From positions 24,200,331 through 24,264,330 of the forward strand of contig JANAVB010031417.1 in assembly GCA_029216955.1 (NCBI GenBank): a stretch of 64,000 nt of DNA, written 5' to 3'. This DNA is from Iris pallida (Eukaryota; Streptophyta; Magnoliopsida; Asparagales; Iridaceae). This document shows positions 32,317 through 44,406 of this stretch, piece after piece. The position numbers were made by a program, and so were the translations under genes. Each line of letters opens with the position of its first letter. Position 1 is the first letter of the stretch. The notes beneath the pieces were generated by a model. The model had not been told where the DNA came from and did no database searches. It saw nothing but the letters and a program-made list of their open reading frames with translations.

Positions 32317-34143
32317 ATGGCAGCCGTGAAATCTATATTCAACGGTGAAGGGCAATCCACAAATAGACCTCCCCTATTTGATGGAACAAATTACACTTAC
32401 TGGAAAACACGTATGACTTTCTTTCTTAAGTCTCTAGATTTTGATCTTTGGTCAATAGTCATTGATGGGTATAAGAAACCACCACCTACAGTGGTTGAAG
32501 GTATTCTTATGGAAAAGCCGCATGACAAGTACACCGATGCTGAAAAAGCAAAGGCTAGTCTTGATGCTCGAGCCATCAATGCACTATTCTGTGCAATTGA
32601 CAAAACTGAGTTCAACAGAGTTTCAACCTGCAAGACGTCTCACGAAATTTGGAAACTTCTTGAGGTAACCCATGAAGGGACTTCCCAAGTGAAAGAATCC
32701 AAAATTAGTAGACTGACTCAGGAATATAAATCTTTTAAGATGAAACCCGACGAGTCAATTACACAGATGTTTACTCGTTTCTTTGATATAACTAATCCTC
32801 TGCAATCTCTTGGTAAAGATTACAGCAATCACGAGAAGATTAGAAAGGTGCTGCGGGCTCTAACAAAGAATTGGAATCCAAAGGCCACAGCAATTATTGA
32901 AGGAAATGACCTCACCACAATGTCGTTGGAAACTTTGATGGACAAGCTCATGACCCATGAACTCGACTTGCAAGATTTTGAAGAAGCAACACCAAAGGAG
33001 AAAACTATTGCCTTCAAAGCTCATGCAAGAAAGCCGACATACAATGATTCCGATGAAGAATCCTCAAGTGGTGATGAACAAGCCCTACTTGTGAAGAACT
33101 TCAGAAAGTACCTAAAGTTTACAAGCAGAAAGAAGAAAGACGTCCAAGAAAGCAATGAAGATGAAACCATATGCTTTGGATGTAAGAAATCAGGGCACAT
33201 GAAGAAGGACTGTCCAGCTACCAAGAAGAGCAGTCCATATGACAGATCAAGATCAAGCAGAAAAGCTACAACTGGTCGAAAGTATGCCAACACAAGTATC
33301 TGGCATGAAAGCGACGCCAGTGATTCTGAAGAAGAGGATAGACCCTGCGGAAATGCAAATGTCTGTCTTATGGCATTTGACAAGGTATCTTCAAACCCTC
33401 TATATGATGAATTTACTTTCGATGAGTTAGAAAATGCCTTTAGCGATTTACTTGAAGAACACAAAAATGTGCTTGACAAGTATAAGTAATCTCGAAAAGA
33501 GATTAAGACATACACAACCGAGTTAGCTAGACTGTCCAATCTTATTCAAGATATTAAAGAGACGTCTACTACCGGTAACACGGAAGAGATAGCCAAACTC
33601 AAGGTAGACTATCATGAGGCTATCCTCACTATTCAAAAGAAAGAAAGAGATTATGGTAAGATGCAAAAACTGTATGACACAGAGAAGAGGATGCACTTAG
33701 TAACAGAACAGAGACTCTCAGTTATGACTGCTAAATATGAAGAGTCTATTGCGATTTCTAAAAAGTTAGAAATCAAGTTAGGCAAACAGGAAATGCCTGT
33801 GACACAGCCTAATTTTAGTCCTAATGCAAAGCATACACCTAAGAGGACTAAAAACAAGAAAGCACAGAAGAAACACGAGTATCATCATGCTTTCACTTAT
33901 AGGTTCTCCAAGAAACCAAACAAGCATGTGAACACAGTTTCAACCACATCTGGTTCTAAACTGACTTGCACTTATTGTGGTACATACGGACACATATCAC
34001 AGTATTGTCTTGCAAGAAAGCTTGTTGATAATCATACTTTAGTCTGGAGACCTAAAGCTAATCAGCATGGACCCTTCAGAAAATGGGTACCAAAGGATTC
34101 ATCTACTTGTTTTGTAGGTGGACCCTCAACCCTCTCATGCTAG
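32317..34143 (+). pseudogene. copia gag region, interrupted by one stop codon
   Basis: The frame opens at ATG 32317, 36 nt after the primer-binding site. It has a UBN2-type gag domain (residues about 20-230) and a zinc knuckle CFGCKKSGHMKKDC near residue 287. A TAA at 33487-33489 stops it after 390 residues. The same frame then continues open to 34143, with a coiled-coil-like stretch and a second knuckle CTYCGTYGHISQYC. Gag would form the virus-like particle that packages element RNA. The protease lies in another frame, so a one-base shift also separates gag from pol. Whether the TAA is a mutation or a read-through signal is not clear. Confidence 0.85.
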
Positions 34144-37100
34144 AAGCAAATGGATCCTCGATAGCGGATGTTCGCGACACATGACTGGTGATGCATCTTT
34201 ATTCGCTACGCTATCGATGAAGAAAGAAGGATATGTCTCCTTCGGAAATAACTTGAGAGGTGATATTATAGGTAATGGTACTGTAGGTATTACTCCTTAT
34301 CCAATAATAAAGGATATTTGTCTAGTAACTGAATTGAAACATAACCTATTGAGCATAAGTCATTTGGCAGATAATGGTTATGGTATCAATTTTGTGAAAG
34401 ATAAATGTACCATATATGATATGTCATCTGGTGATCCCGTATATAAAGGGATTAGAGAAGACAATATTTATGTTTTCTTTTTGGAGAATACTAATAATGC
34501 AGGAAGGTGCCTAGTAGCCAATCAAGATGAAAGCTGGCTATAGCACATGAGACTAGGACATGCAAACATGGATACTATCTCACGTCTGAACACAAAGAAG
34601 CTGGTAAAAGGACTCCCAGAAATTCCATTCAAGAGAGACATGGTATGTGCTGACTGTGAAAAGAACAAAACACATAGATCTTCTTTTAAATCCATCAACG
34701 CTGTAAGTACTTCGAGACCTTTGCAGTTGATTCATATGGATTTATTTGGTCCAAGTAGAGTCGCTAGTCTTGGCGGTAAACTCTATGCTTTTGTCATTAT
34801 TGATGATTTCTCTCGTTTTACATGGGTTTACTTTTTATCAAACAAAAGTGATGCTATTTTTGAATTTCAGATATTTTGTAAAAAGGTACAAAACGAAAAA
34901 GGCTTCATGATTACTCGTATCCGAAGTGATCATGGTGGCGAATTCGAAAATTCTGATTTCAAAAAGTTTTGTGATGATAGTGGATATTACCACGAATTTT
35001 CTTGTCCTAGAACTCCCCAACAGAATGGTGTTGTGGAGCGGAAGAACCGTACTCTAAGCGAAATGGCTAGAGTCATGCTTAATCAGCATAATCTTCCTAA
35101 ATATTTTTGGGCAGAAGCTGTTAGTACAGCCTGTCATATTTTAAACAGGGTATTAATTCGACCTATCTCGAAGAAAATACCATATGAGCTTTGGTTTGGA
35201 AGAATTCCAAACATTTCTTATTTTAAAGTTTTTGGTTGTCGCTGTTTCATCCTGAACACCAAGGATAACTTGGGTAAGTTCGACTCCAAAGCAGATGACG
35301 GGATATTTCTCAGATATGCTGCTAAGAGTAAGGGATATAGAATTTTTAATAAAAGATCTTTGATTGTTGAAGAAAGTATTAATGTTACCTTTGATGAGTT
35401 GAATAGCCATAGATCTAGCGACAGTGATGATGAAGATGCACCTACAAAGACAAAGAAGAGTTCTGAGAAAGATCCTACCCAAGAGGCAAGAACTGATAAA
35501 AGTTTCGAAGATGCAGGAACTGAGAAGAGCCTTGTGAAATGTATGACCCAAAGATTCGAATCATTGAGATTCAAACCAGATCATCCAGAAACTCTCATAA
35601 TAGGTGATGTATCCAAAGGTGTAAGTACTCGTTCATCTCTTAGAGATTCTGAAGTAGCAGCTAATGTAGCATTTATTTCACAAATAGAACCTAAGAATGT
35701 TGATGAGGCTTTTTTCTGATGAATTTTGGATTTCTGCCATGCAAGAGGAACTTAATCAATTTGAGAGAAACCAAGTTTGGGAACTCGTTCCTAAACCTAT
35801 TGGTCAATCGATAATTGGTACCAAATGGGTGTTCCGAAATAAACTTAGTGAAGATGGACAAGTTCTACGCAACAAAGCACGTCTAGTTGCACAAGGTTAT
35901 AATCAAGAAGAAGGAATTGATTATGATGAGACCTATGCTCCTGTTGCTAGACTAGAAGCCATCCGCATGTTTTGCGCTTTTGCTTGTTTTAATGATTTCA
36001 AACTTTTTCAAATGGACGTGAAAAACGCATTTTTAAATGGTTATTTGAAAGAAGAAGTTTTTGTGAAACAACCCCCTGGTTTTGAAGATTTTCAAAAACC
36101 TGATCATGTTTTCAAGCTTAAGAAAGCACTTTATGGACTCAAACAAGCACCTCGTGCTTGGTATGAACGCCTAAGCGCCTTCTTACTTGATAATGGATTT
36201 TCAAAAGGCAAGATTGATACTACTCTTTTTATTAAATCCATGAATAATGATATACTTCTAGTGCAAATTTATGTAGATGACATTATCTTTGGTTCTACTA
36301 ATGAACAACTCTGTCAAGAATTTGCCAAGTGTATGCAGAGTGAATTTGAGATGAGCATGATGGGAGAGCTGAACTTCTTCCTAGGATTGCAAATCAAACA
36401 ACACTCGAACGGAACATTCATCAACCAAGCCAAGTACACGAAGGACATACTGAAGAAGTACGACTTCGAGAATGTAAAGCCAATTGGGACTCCTATGGCT
36501 ACATCTACAAAGCTTGATGCTGATGAAAGTGGCAAACCTGTTGACCAGCGTAAGTATCGAGGTATGATTGGTAGTTTATTATATTTAACTGCTAGTCGCC
36601 CTGATATTATGTTTAATGTTTGCGTATGTGCACGATATCAGGCAAACCCTAAGGAATCACATCTTAGTGCCGTTAAGCGTATCTTTCGATACCTTAAAGG
36701 AACTTCTACAGTTGGCTTATGGTATCCCAAAACCAAATCCTTTGACCTTATAGGTTACTCGGATGCGGATTTTGCTGGATGCAAAGTGGACCGTAAAAGT
36801 ACCAGTGGCACATGTCATTTCTTAGGAAAGGCCTTAGTCTCTTGGTTTAGCAAGAAACAAAATTCAGTAGCATTATCAACAACTGAGGCTGAGTATATCG
36901 CCGCAGGACGTTGTTGTGCTCAAATTTTATGGATGAAGCAAACCTTAGAGGACTATAATCTGCACTATACAAATGTTCCTATTTATTGTGATAACACTAG
37001 TGCAATTAATTTGACTAAGAACCCTATCTGTCATTCACGCACAAAGTACATAGAAGTTAGACATCATTTTTTACGTGATCATCAACAACACGGGGATATT

Positions 37101-37220
37101 TGCTTAGAATTTATTGATACTGAACATCAACTAGCTGATATTTTCACTAAACCATTGGCTGAAGACCGTTTTAACAACTTGAGGCGTGAGCTCGGCATTC
37201 TTGAATTCTCGGTTTCTTAA
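34118..37220 (+). pseudogene. copia pol region (protease, integrase, RT, RNase H), broken
   Basis: The protease has DSGCSRHMTG (about 34157). Integrase has a zinc-binding HHCC start and acidic residues in IHMDLFGPS and RSDHGGEF, with QQNGVVERKNRTL carrying the Glu. Reverse transcriptase has [18 protein letters not shown] and [10 protein letters not shown] (about 36280). RNase H has SDADFAGC and DNTSAINL. Breaks seen: a TAG at 34541-34543, just before the integrase zinc region, and a single-base frame change at a T run near 35709 between integrase and RT. The RT/RNase H frame (35697-37220) itself is open and ends with the usual copia C-terminus. Confidence 0.9.
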
Positions 37221-37722
37221 AACATATGGTAATTAAAACTGTATTTATAACTTGACAATTTATTATTTAATGAAAATTATTTTTGGGGACAAACTTACAA
37301 AGGGTATGTCTGTCACCACGGCTACGGTCGAAGCGAAGCGGTACTTAAGAGTTCCCCGGTGAACCACCGTTAGCTGGGACAACCCCTATAGTTAACCCGA
37401 AAATAATAGCAGTTATTTAATAAACCAGTCAAATGTTACTTTTTACAGTCTTTATTTACCTGACTGCTTTGACTGTCTCGGGAATGCAAGTGGCCGAACT
37501 CGGCCCGAACTCTGACCGAGTTCGGACCGAATTCGGACCGAGTTCGGTCGGCGCTGTGATGGTTCCAGAACCGAACAGCCGGCCCTAGCACCTATTTATT
37601 TCATCATTTCTTCTACTTTTTCTCCACACCAAAACGTGGAATACTTCCATCTCCTACTAGAAATCCTTCCTCCTCCTTCTTTGTAAGGAATCGACAAGTT
37701 CAAGTGGGCGATCTTCTTCCTC
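37221..37722 (+). promoter_or_regulatory. Spacer between pol and ORF3, with U3-like motif cluster
   Basis: 37495-37551 holds a cluster of CGAACTCGGCCCGAACTC/CCGAGTTCGG motifs like that in U3 of the LTR. Leader-like CT-rich DNA follows before the ATG at 37723. It could be an internal promoter or a splice-acceptor region for the extra ORF; neither is shown. Confidence 0.4.
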
Positions 37723-38923
37723 ATGGCTCCGAAACGTCAACGAGGAAATTCTTCTCAAGGTGCTTCCTCCTCATCTGACTACACTCCGACAAGTCTCTTC
37801 AGTCCAGCCAAACCTAGAGATCCCGAGGAATATGATAGCACTTTATTTCCCGACAAAGACTTCTCCGATCTCTGGTTTGATTCTCTCTCTTCGTCGTATT
37901 TGTGCTGGAGCCTTCGTCAATTTTACAACTTTCTTTGAATATGCTCCTGTTTTTGATCAACTTGGATTCCGTGACTTTTTCGAGGTCCAAGATAGCATTT
38001 ACGACAATGCAGTTCGTATGTTTTACTGCAATTTGCAAGTAAAACAAAACGGAAATTTCTATTCCTGTATTGCTGGACAGGAATTAGAATTTAGCGCCAC
38101 CGATATCAGTGAATATTTTCACATTCCTGATCTTGGTGATGCACTTGTTGACATCCACCATGTTCAATTTCCTGCCGATGTCACTTTAGCTTCCTTTAGG
38201 GAATTGATTTGTCACCCTACTCCTCCTCCCCGGAGAATCTTTTCTAGACATCTAAACCAAACTTTTTACGAGCTTCATCGTATGATTTTCTCGGCCCTTC
38301 TTCCGAAGAAAGGCTCTACCGATGAAGTTACATTTTTGGAACTTTCTGCTCTTTATCACATTCATTTTGGAATTCCTTTCTCCGTTCCAAAAACCATGAT
38401 GTCTTGGATGCTCAGCTGCAAGAATGCAGGTAGGAACTTAGTCTTTCCTATGCACCTTGCTAGTATATTTCGACGTTTTGAGATTGATCTTGAAACGTGT
38501 GCCATTTCTTCTCCACCTGTTGAGTTGACCCACTCTCGTCGGTTTCCTCAACCTTCTGGTGCTGCTCCTGCTGTCCCAGCTGCTGATGCTGAGGCCCCTC
38601 CAGCTGATGCTCATCCTGCTCCGGCCCCTGCCCCAGGACTTGATCAGGCATTCTACCAGCGGTTTGATGATTTCGTTGCCGTTTCCACGCAACGTTATCA
38701 GGACTCCGAGTTCCGGCATATTTCTCAGGCCCAGGTGCTGAGAAACAGTATTGCCGATCTCCACTACAGCCTGGTTCAGGATCCAGTCCGTCCACTCACT
38801 ATCCTTCCACACCCGGCTTTCCCTGGTCCTCGTTTTACTGATGAGGTCACTTTTCAGTACTTCGACCCGACCACTGCCTATTTCCCTCATGATCCTCCCG
38901 GTGCGGACGACCCAGCGTTGTGA
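37723..38923 (+). pseudogene. Extra ORF (ORF3) of the SIRE-like element, frameshifted
   Basis: The likely start is MAPKRQRGNSSQGASSSS at 37723. That frame stops at 37938, and the recognisable continuation lies one frame over from about 37900 to 38923. The shift therefore falls around 37880-37905. The body resembles the plant-transposon ORF often found downstream of pol in SIRE elements (FEVQDSIYDNAVRMFYCNL, FSATDISEYFHIPDLG), followed by a Pro/Ala-rich linker. In soybean SIRE1 an ORF in this position is called envelope-like. No signal peptide or convincing membrane segment is visible here, so I do not assign that function. Confidence 0.7.
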
Positions 38924-39344
38924 TATAGATTCAGCCATGGGATAGTGGATTTAGTTTTGTTTTAGTTGATGCAGTTTATGTAGTAGTTTTTTTTATTTCA
39001 TGTCTAAACTGTTTCAGTTAGACTTTATCAGTTGTACTTTTTGGAATATTAGTGGAACCTCTATGATATTTCAGTTTATTATAATTCATTTTATTCCAGT
39101 TGTCTATGCTGTGATTACTTCTTTTTACTTTACTTTGTCGTGTCTATTCTATTGTTGGCTTCATGATTTACGGGGGAGCCTATTCATTTTACTACTTGAC
39201 AAAGGGGGAGAAAAAGAGTATACCAAACGCATATCCAAAACAAAAACAATTCAATTTTTCAGGTATTTTTGTTATTTTGTTCTATTTGATATAAATATAT
39301 TTTGGTATAGACTCAAGTTTGTCAATTATCAAAATGGGGGAGAT
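38924..39344 (+). other. 3' non-coding region and polypurine tract of the copia element
   Basis: AT-rich spacer. An internal purine tract (ACAAAGGGGGAGAAAAAGAG) lies near 39199, and the terminal polypurine tract AAAATGGGGGAGAT at 39331-39344 abuts the 3' LTR. Confidence 0.85.
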
Positions 39345-40475
39345 TGTTGGCCCATTCCACGGTCACACCCGATTTCGATAATCAACATATACTTTAGTCA
39401 ATACACAAAGTGTAGAAAATGCTGCTAACTATTTCAGGATGCATGAAATCATATTCAACGGACGATGTACTGCATAAATCAAAGCGTCAAAGTCATCAAA
39501 ATCTTCTGAAGACTCTTTTCTACTTTTATTCTGTATTTTACATTTTATTGAGTCTAGGAATTACTTTGTGAAATCAATTATGGTAATACTGGCTTAGGGT
39601 TAAAAATTGTCCTCCTTTCTAGAATCCTATTTTTACCCTTTCGTATTTTCAGTTACAAATATTTCAAAATCATATTTCGAAAATATTCTTTTCAAATAAT
39701 TTTACAAATAACCAAAAACCAGTTTGAAAACTGTTTTTACAAAAGAATTTCAAAATATCTCCTGACAGAACTCCTAGCCGAGTTCGGCCCGAGTTCGGTC
39801 CGAACTCTGACCGAGTTCGGTCAGTTTGTATTCAAACTTCAGTTGCCTCCAAATCTGCGAGCAACGTCTATTTTGCGAGATATTTGCACCCGAACTCTGC
39901 CCGAGTTCTGCCCGAGTTCGGTTGGTGAAAACACCTATAAATAGAGAAGAACTTTTCACTTCATATCATCAATTCATTTTTCATCTTCTCTTCTCTACTA
40001 TTCAAGTGTTTTCTAAACGATCTAAGATTTTCAAATCTCACCTACACATCTCTTAGCCAAAAGCCAGTACTATCAGAGTTGATTTAGAGTCTTTTGGTTA
40101 CTCAAGAGTTGTAAGAGGTCGTTCAAGTTTCAACAACTTTTCTGTTGTGGAGCTGGTCGTGCGCTCGCCTCCAAGCACGGTGTTGTGAAGCCGGTCGTAC
40201 GCTTGTCACCAAGCACGGTGTTGTAAGAGATTGCAAGCTCTCAGTTAAAGCTTGTGCCATAGTGGATTAACATCGAGCAAGAGTACTCGAGACTGGATTA
40301 GTCCTCTCAGAGGGATACCAGTATACATCGCTGTGTCACTGAGTTTGATTCTCCTATCTTTATTTACTGTCTCTTACATATCTGCCATAGTTTAATTTTT
40401 TAATTGGTGATTATTTTCTGCTGCAACACACGCACTCTATTCATCCCCCCTCTAGAGGTGCTCAACGATCCTACA
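39345..40475 (+). repeat. 3' LTR of the copia element
   Basis: Nearly identical to the 5' LTR. It has two extra single bases (near 40063 and 40444) and about six substitutions by eye. Flanked on the right by CCATG. Confidence 0.95.
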
Positions 40476-41278
40476 CCATGTTGGGTGCGGAGCAACCGGT
40501 TGTTCCAACGGCACCTCCGTCTCCAGCTCCTCTTGCACCGCCCCTCCCTCCACCGCCTCTGCTCCATCCTCGCCCACGTCGTCGTCGCCGGCCTCTTCCG
40601 CAACCCCTTCGTCGCAAGCATCCTCCTCCACCGCGCCGCCGATGCCGACCCTTCCTTCGCCGCCTCCTTCTTCTCCGCCATGACCAACCCCAACCCCTTC
40701 TCCTTCAACACCGCTATCGCCATCTCCGCCGATCCACTCTCCATCTACTCCCAAATGTTCCGCCGCCGCGTCCCTCCCGACTCCCACACCTTCTCTTCCT
40801 TGTTCAACACCACCACCACCGCCGCCGCCACCAGGTCGCTCCACGCACATACCCTACTCCTCGGATTCTGGCCCGACCCCTTCGTGCAGACCGTCATGCT
40901 CACCGCCTACTTCCGACGCAGCTCCGCCGACCACGTCCTGCGGGTGTTCGACGGAATGCCGCACAGGGACGTCGTCTCCTGGACCGCCGCCGTCTCGAGC
41001 CTCACCGCCCTCGGACGTCCCGCGACGGCCCTGCGCGTCATCGCCTACATGAGGCCCCACGCCGCCCCGAATGCCGCCACCGTGGTCTTTGCCGTGTCCG
41101 CCTCCGCCAGGCTCGGGTCCCTGGCGCTGGTCCGGTGCCTGCACGCCTACGTCGAGAAGGCCGGGTTCGGAGGCCGCGTCTCCATCCGGATCTCCCTGGC
41201 GTTGGCCCGGTGCCTGCACGCCTACGTCGAAAAGGCCGAATTCGTGTCCGTGCCATTATGGCACGGGTTATCCACTAG
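40476..41278 (+). pseudogene. Captured PPR (PLS-type) protein gene fragment
   Basis: In the frame ending at 41327, GC-rich codons read like a plant PPR protein: PSLHRLCSILAHVVVAGLF, HAHTLLLGFWPDPFVQTVML, VFDGMPHRDVVSWTAAVSSL and CLHAYVEKAGFGG. PPR proteins bind organellar RNA. This piece spans roughly three to four repeats and has no plausible own start or tail. Its 3' end shows a 75-bp tandem duplication (CGGTGCCTGCACGCCTACGT at about 41133 and 41208), then enters the Helitron terminal hairpin. Base composition is far more GC-rich than the surroundings. It is a Helitron-borne fragment, not a working gene. Confidence 0.85.
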
Positions 41279-42097
41279 TTTAACTATATTTTTAAGTATG
41301 GTTATTCGATTAAGTTTAACATTATGATATCACTAATATTTATGTTATCACTATAGTATTGATACTTAAGCTTAGCATAGTCTTAATGAGCATTAAACTT
41401 ATCATACTTGCTACTATTTATATTGTCTTGTTCGTCTAACATGTACGTGTATAAAAGCAATAAGCAAGATTAACATGGACATATGTAATAATAAAAATAA
41501 TGGTGGGCCAAAGATGACAGCATTACACAAGATTTTTCTGAACCACCCGACGACATCTCCGGACCCACGCACTCGAGGGTTCCATTGCCCGGTCAGCAGA
41601 CGGGGGTCGAGGACGCAGCGCCTCCCGTGGGAGTTCGGAGGCAAAACTCCCGAAAGGTATTCAGTTTTCACAAATTGGACATCTTTGGACAACTGTCATC
41701 AAGGAAGAAGCCATCACCTATCAAAAAAAGAAGCCAAGTCATGCCATCATCATTTGAAGACTCTGAAAAAATCTGCACCTGCCTAAGTATATCTGGAGTC
41801 TGTAATGAGTACTCTTAGGAATAATTGTAAATATAAGAAATGGATGGCAAAATTGAAAGTTATGGTAGAAAAATAATCGAGGACAATCTTCGGACATCCT
41901 AACGGAAGATTCGATGGATCTTAGCGGAAATCCGATGGAAGATCCGAATGGGCCCACAGAATACCTTCTCCGATCATTCGGATTATCCGACGGAAAATCG
42001 CAAAATTCCGACGAATTTTTCGTCCTTTTACCGTTTGCGTTTCAACGGTCGAATTTTGTCGAAGATTGATCCCAACAACTATATTTATAGCCGTTGG
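41279..42097. other. Intergenic DNA, no gene recognised
   Basis: 41540-41660 is GC-rich with short ORFs on both strands but no family signature. The rest is AT-rich. CGGAAAATCGCAAAATTCCG-type short inverted motifs occur around 41990. Confidence 0.4.
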
Positions 42098-42120
42098 ACT
42101 GTAATGTCCCGCTCCGTACG

Positions 42121-42306
42121 GCGCATTACGCTGAGACGTTGACTCAACGAGTCACGTTGACCGAATGAAATGTATCGATGCGAATCGATACGAGAGTTAC
42201 GTTGTCCTGAACAACGCATCGAACTAAGTCGATGCGAAGAGTTGTATTGTCCCAAAGAAATGCATCGAGTTGAATCGATGCAAAGCGCCGCGTTGCCCCG
42301 AAGGAT
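42121..42306. repeat. Degenerate 44-49 bp tandem repeat
   Basis: Four diverged units start near 42121, 42170, 42214 and 42260. Each is built on an RYGCATCGA core, an AATCGATGC-like block and a GTTGYCCYGAA-like block. Confidence 0.65.
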
Positions 42307-43779
42307 AAGTGTGTTGAATCGGCTCGAAGATTCTAAAAAATCGAATCGACCAAGGCGCAAGTCCGAATCGATGCAAGTATTGATTTTAGTTGATTTCATG
42401 TGCAGGCTATACATTTACGCAGAAATATTAGAGGTCGACATTTTGCCTTATTCAGTAAGGGGTCCGCGAAACCAAATCGTCGCCTTGTGATGGACTGAGG
42501 CGTTGGCACGGTAAGCCAAACTGGACGTATAATTCAATGAAGCACGAAGTGCTCGAATGGCTAAGTCAGGAGAGTTGGCCGTGCAACGAAGTTATGAAAT
42601 CGAACCGCATCGGCTCGACAAAACAACAAGGCGTATCGACTCAAGGTGGGATGATTGACTCTTCTTTTTACTCCTTCATTGCCTAAGTCAAAATATATTA
42701 TTGTATGCTAAGTTAACCTATCGACGCCACGGGCGTGGTCCGATCAGAAGATAAATCGTAGTGTGAGTCGAACACTAGTTAGAACAATTGAAATGAAACG
42801 TGCATCAAATGCACGAGTCGCTATGGAACATTGGATATTGCAAGGGCGAGCGCCTCGGTGCGTGTAACCCCTCTTCCCGGATTTCTAAAATTTTATTTTA
42901 TTTATTGTACTCAAAGATAATTGTCACCTAGACTTTGGAAATGGTTTTAAGATTAATATTTGTATCAAAAACTAGTTTTAAATTAATATTTGAGAGCGCT
43001 AAATTATTTTAAAAATGATCTTCAATTTTATCCAATATGTTTTAAATTACCTTGATAATAAGGAATATATTTTAAATGATTATGGTAATTAATTACTTGA
43101 CTAAAATTGATTTATAAATGTATATTATATAATATTCGGATGGAATTCCAAATTATTATGATATCCAATTATTTGATTTGCGAATTTAATTTATACGATT
43201 CAAATTATTTTGATGATATTAGATGATGATTTAAACTAAGGTTATTATCTACTTTTGGATTTCGATTAGGTTAATGGTCGATTAATAGGTTAATCAGTTT
43301 TTTGGTTATATTATAATTTATTTTAAAATTTTCTTGAATAGATACCGAATATGCTTTTAAATTATCTTATACATAAAATATTGTTTTAAATACTTATGTA
43401 AACTAATTGATCAGATTTGATTAACTAGTCTTAAAAATTACCTATTCTTATCCTTTAGTAAAAAGGCTTTGTAATTTATTTATAAATAAATCAATTTTAT
43501 GATTTAAATTTGTTTTGGTAATACTAAATAGTGTTTTAAACTATTTCAGATATATCCCGTTAATTGATTTCGTTTTAAATGATTAAATTTATTGCCAGCA
43601 TTAGATATTATCTTAAAGGTTTTATGGTGATTTCATGTGACTAGATTAGATGATATTGATCGTATTATATGAATGAATTCAATTTAAAGTTTATTTCGTG
43701 ACTCTTAAAAAATTATTGACCTTATCTAATAGAGATTTATTCGTATCAGACTGCTCCTATTTAAGGAAAACCTTGCTCT

Positions 43780-44406
43780 TGTTGGAGTGGGTAGGATTCC
43801 CACCTATGTGGAGAATACCCCGGAGAGCGACGAGCGCCATCCGTGTGTCGGAGAAGCTTGGGGAGTGCATGGATTTTATTTTGGTACATATATGGTAAGA
43901 AAATATATGATTGGATTTCTATTAAATATATGATAGATTTATATTGGAAGTTTCCATATATATTGGCCTTCCATGTATGGGTTACCAAGGGCTTATAAAA
44001 GGGTGATGCATGCTAGTTGTAAAATCATCTAAAAAAAAAGAGTGCTTTACAATCTTTGAGAGAGAGAGGATTAAGGACTATTGTGAAGGAGAGATTGCTT
44101 CGAATAATTTTTTGGCATCTCTTGTTCTTCGGAGTCTGCAATCAAAAATTTTCTTCTTTCAAGTGAGTTGTGGTGATCCGTGTTGGATCGGGATGAGCTT
44201 GTAGAGGGTGTATTCTCTTTATTCCATTAGTGGAGGTTCTTCAGGGTTGGACTCCGATCGTCCCGTGGTTTTTCCCGCAAGGGTTTTCCACGTCAAAAAT
44301 CTGTGTCTGCGATTGTGTTTGACGTTTTTGGTTTGTGTGCTTTTGCTCGGTTCTCTCGCATGACTTTCTGGTTTGGGGGAACGGTTTCCGTGCTTCGTTC
44401 CCAACA
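43780..44406 (+). mobile_element. Solo LTR, 627 bp, with exact 5-bp target duplication
   Basis: Starts TGTTGGAGTGGGTAGG and ends TTCGTTCCCAACA. Flanked on both sides by GCTCT (43775-43779 and 44407-44411). The 3' part (GGGTTTTCCACGTCAAAAAT) is in the style of a copia R/U5. No internal region or second LTR adjoins it, so it results from LTR-LTR recombination. Confidence 0.88.

Larger units (their letters stand above)
31134..40475 (+). mobile_element. SIRE/Maximus-like Ty1/copia retrotransposon, structurally complete
   Basis: LTRs at 31134-32262 and 39345-40475, TG...CA ends, target duplication CCATG (31129-31133 and 40476-40480). Order: primer-binding site, gag, protease, integrase, reverse transcriptase/RNase H, an extra ORF, polypurine tract. 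An extra ORF after pol is characteristic of the SIRE/Maximus lineage. The LTRs differ, by eye, at about six bases and two single-nucleotide indels, so insertion is recent. The coding region is nevertheless broken in several places. Confidence 0.95.
31024..41278 (+). mobile_element. Helitron carrying a captured PPR gene fragment (split by a copia element)
   Basis: The start is TCTATAATATAAAGC after host A (31023). The end is CTAG (41275-41278) before host T. A strong hairpin (CCGTGCC, 5-nt loop, GGCACGG; 41248-41266) lies 8 nt before CTAG. Removing the copia insertion (31134-40475 plus one CCATG) leaves about 910 bp, most of it a plus-strand PPR coding fragment. No Rep/helicase is present, so it depended on an autonomous relative. 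Capture of gene pieces is well known for plant Helitrons. Confidence 0.75.

Noticed and set aside
40478..41278. 266-aa ORF starting MLGAEQPVVPTAPPSP
   Set aside because: It is the wrong frame of the captured PPR fragment: Pro/Arg-rich low complexity, whereas the neighbouring frame shows PPR motifs.
41414..42490. Short ORFs of 64-109 aa, including a repeated-peptide ORF at 42170
   Set aside because: The repeat structure explains the peptide pattern, and no protein family is recognised.
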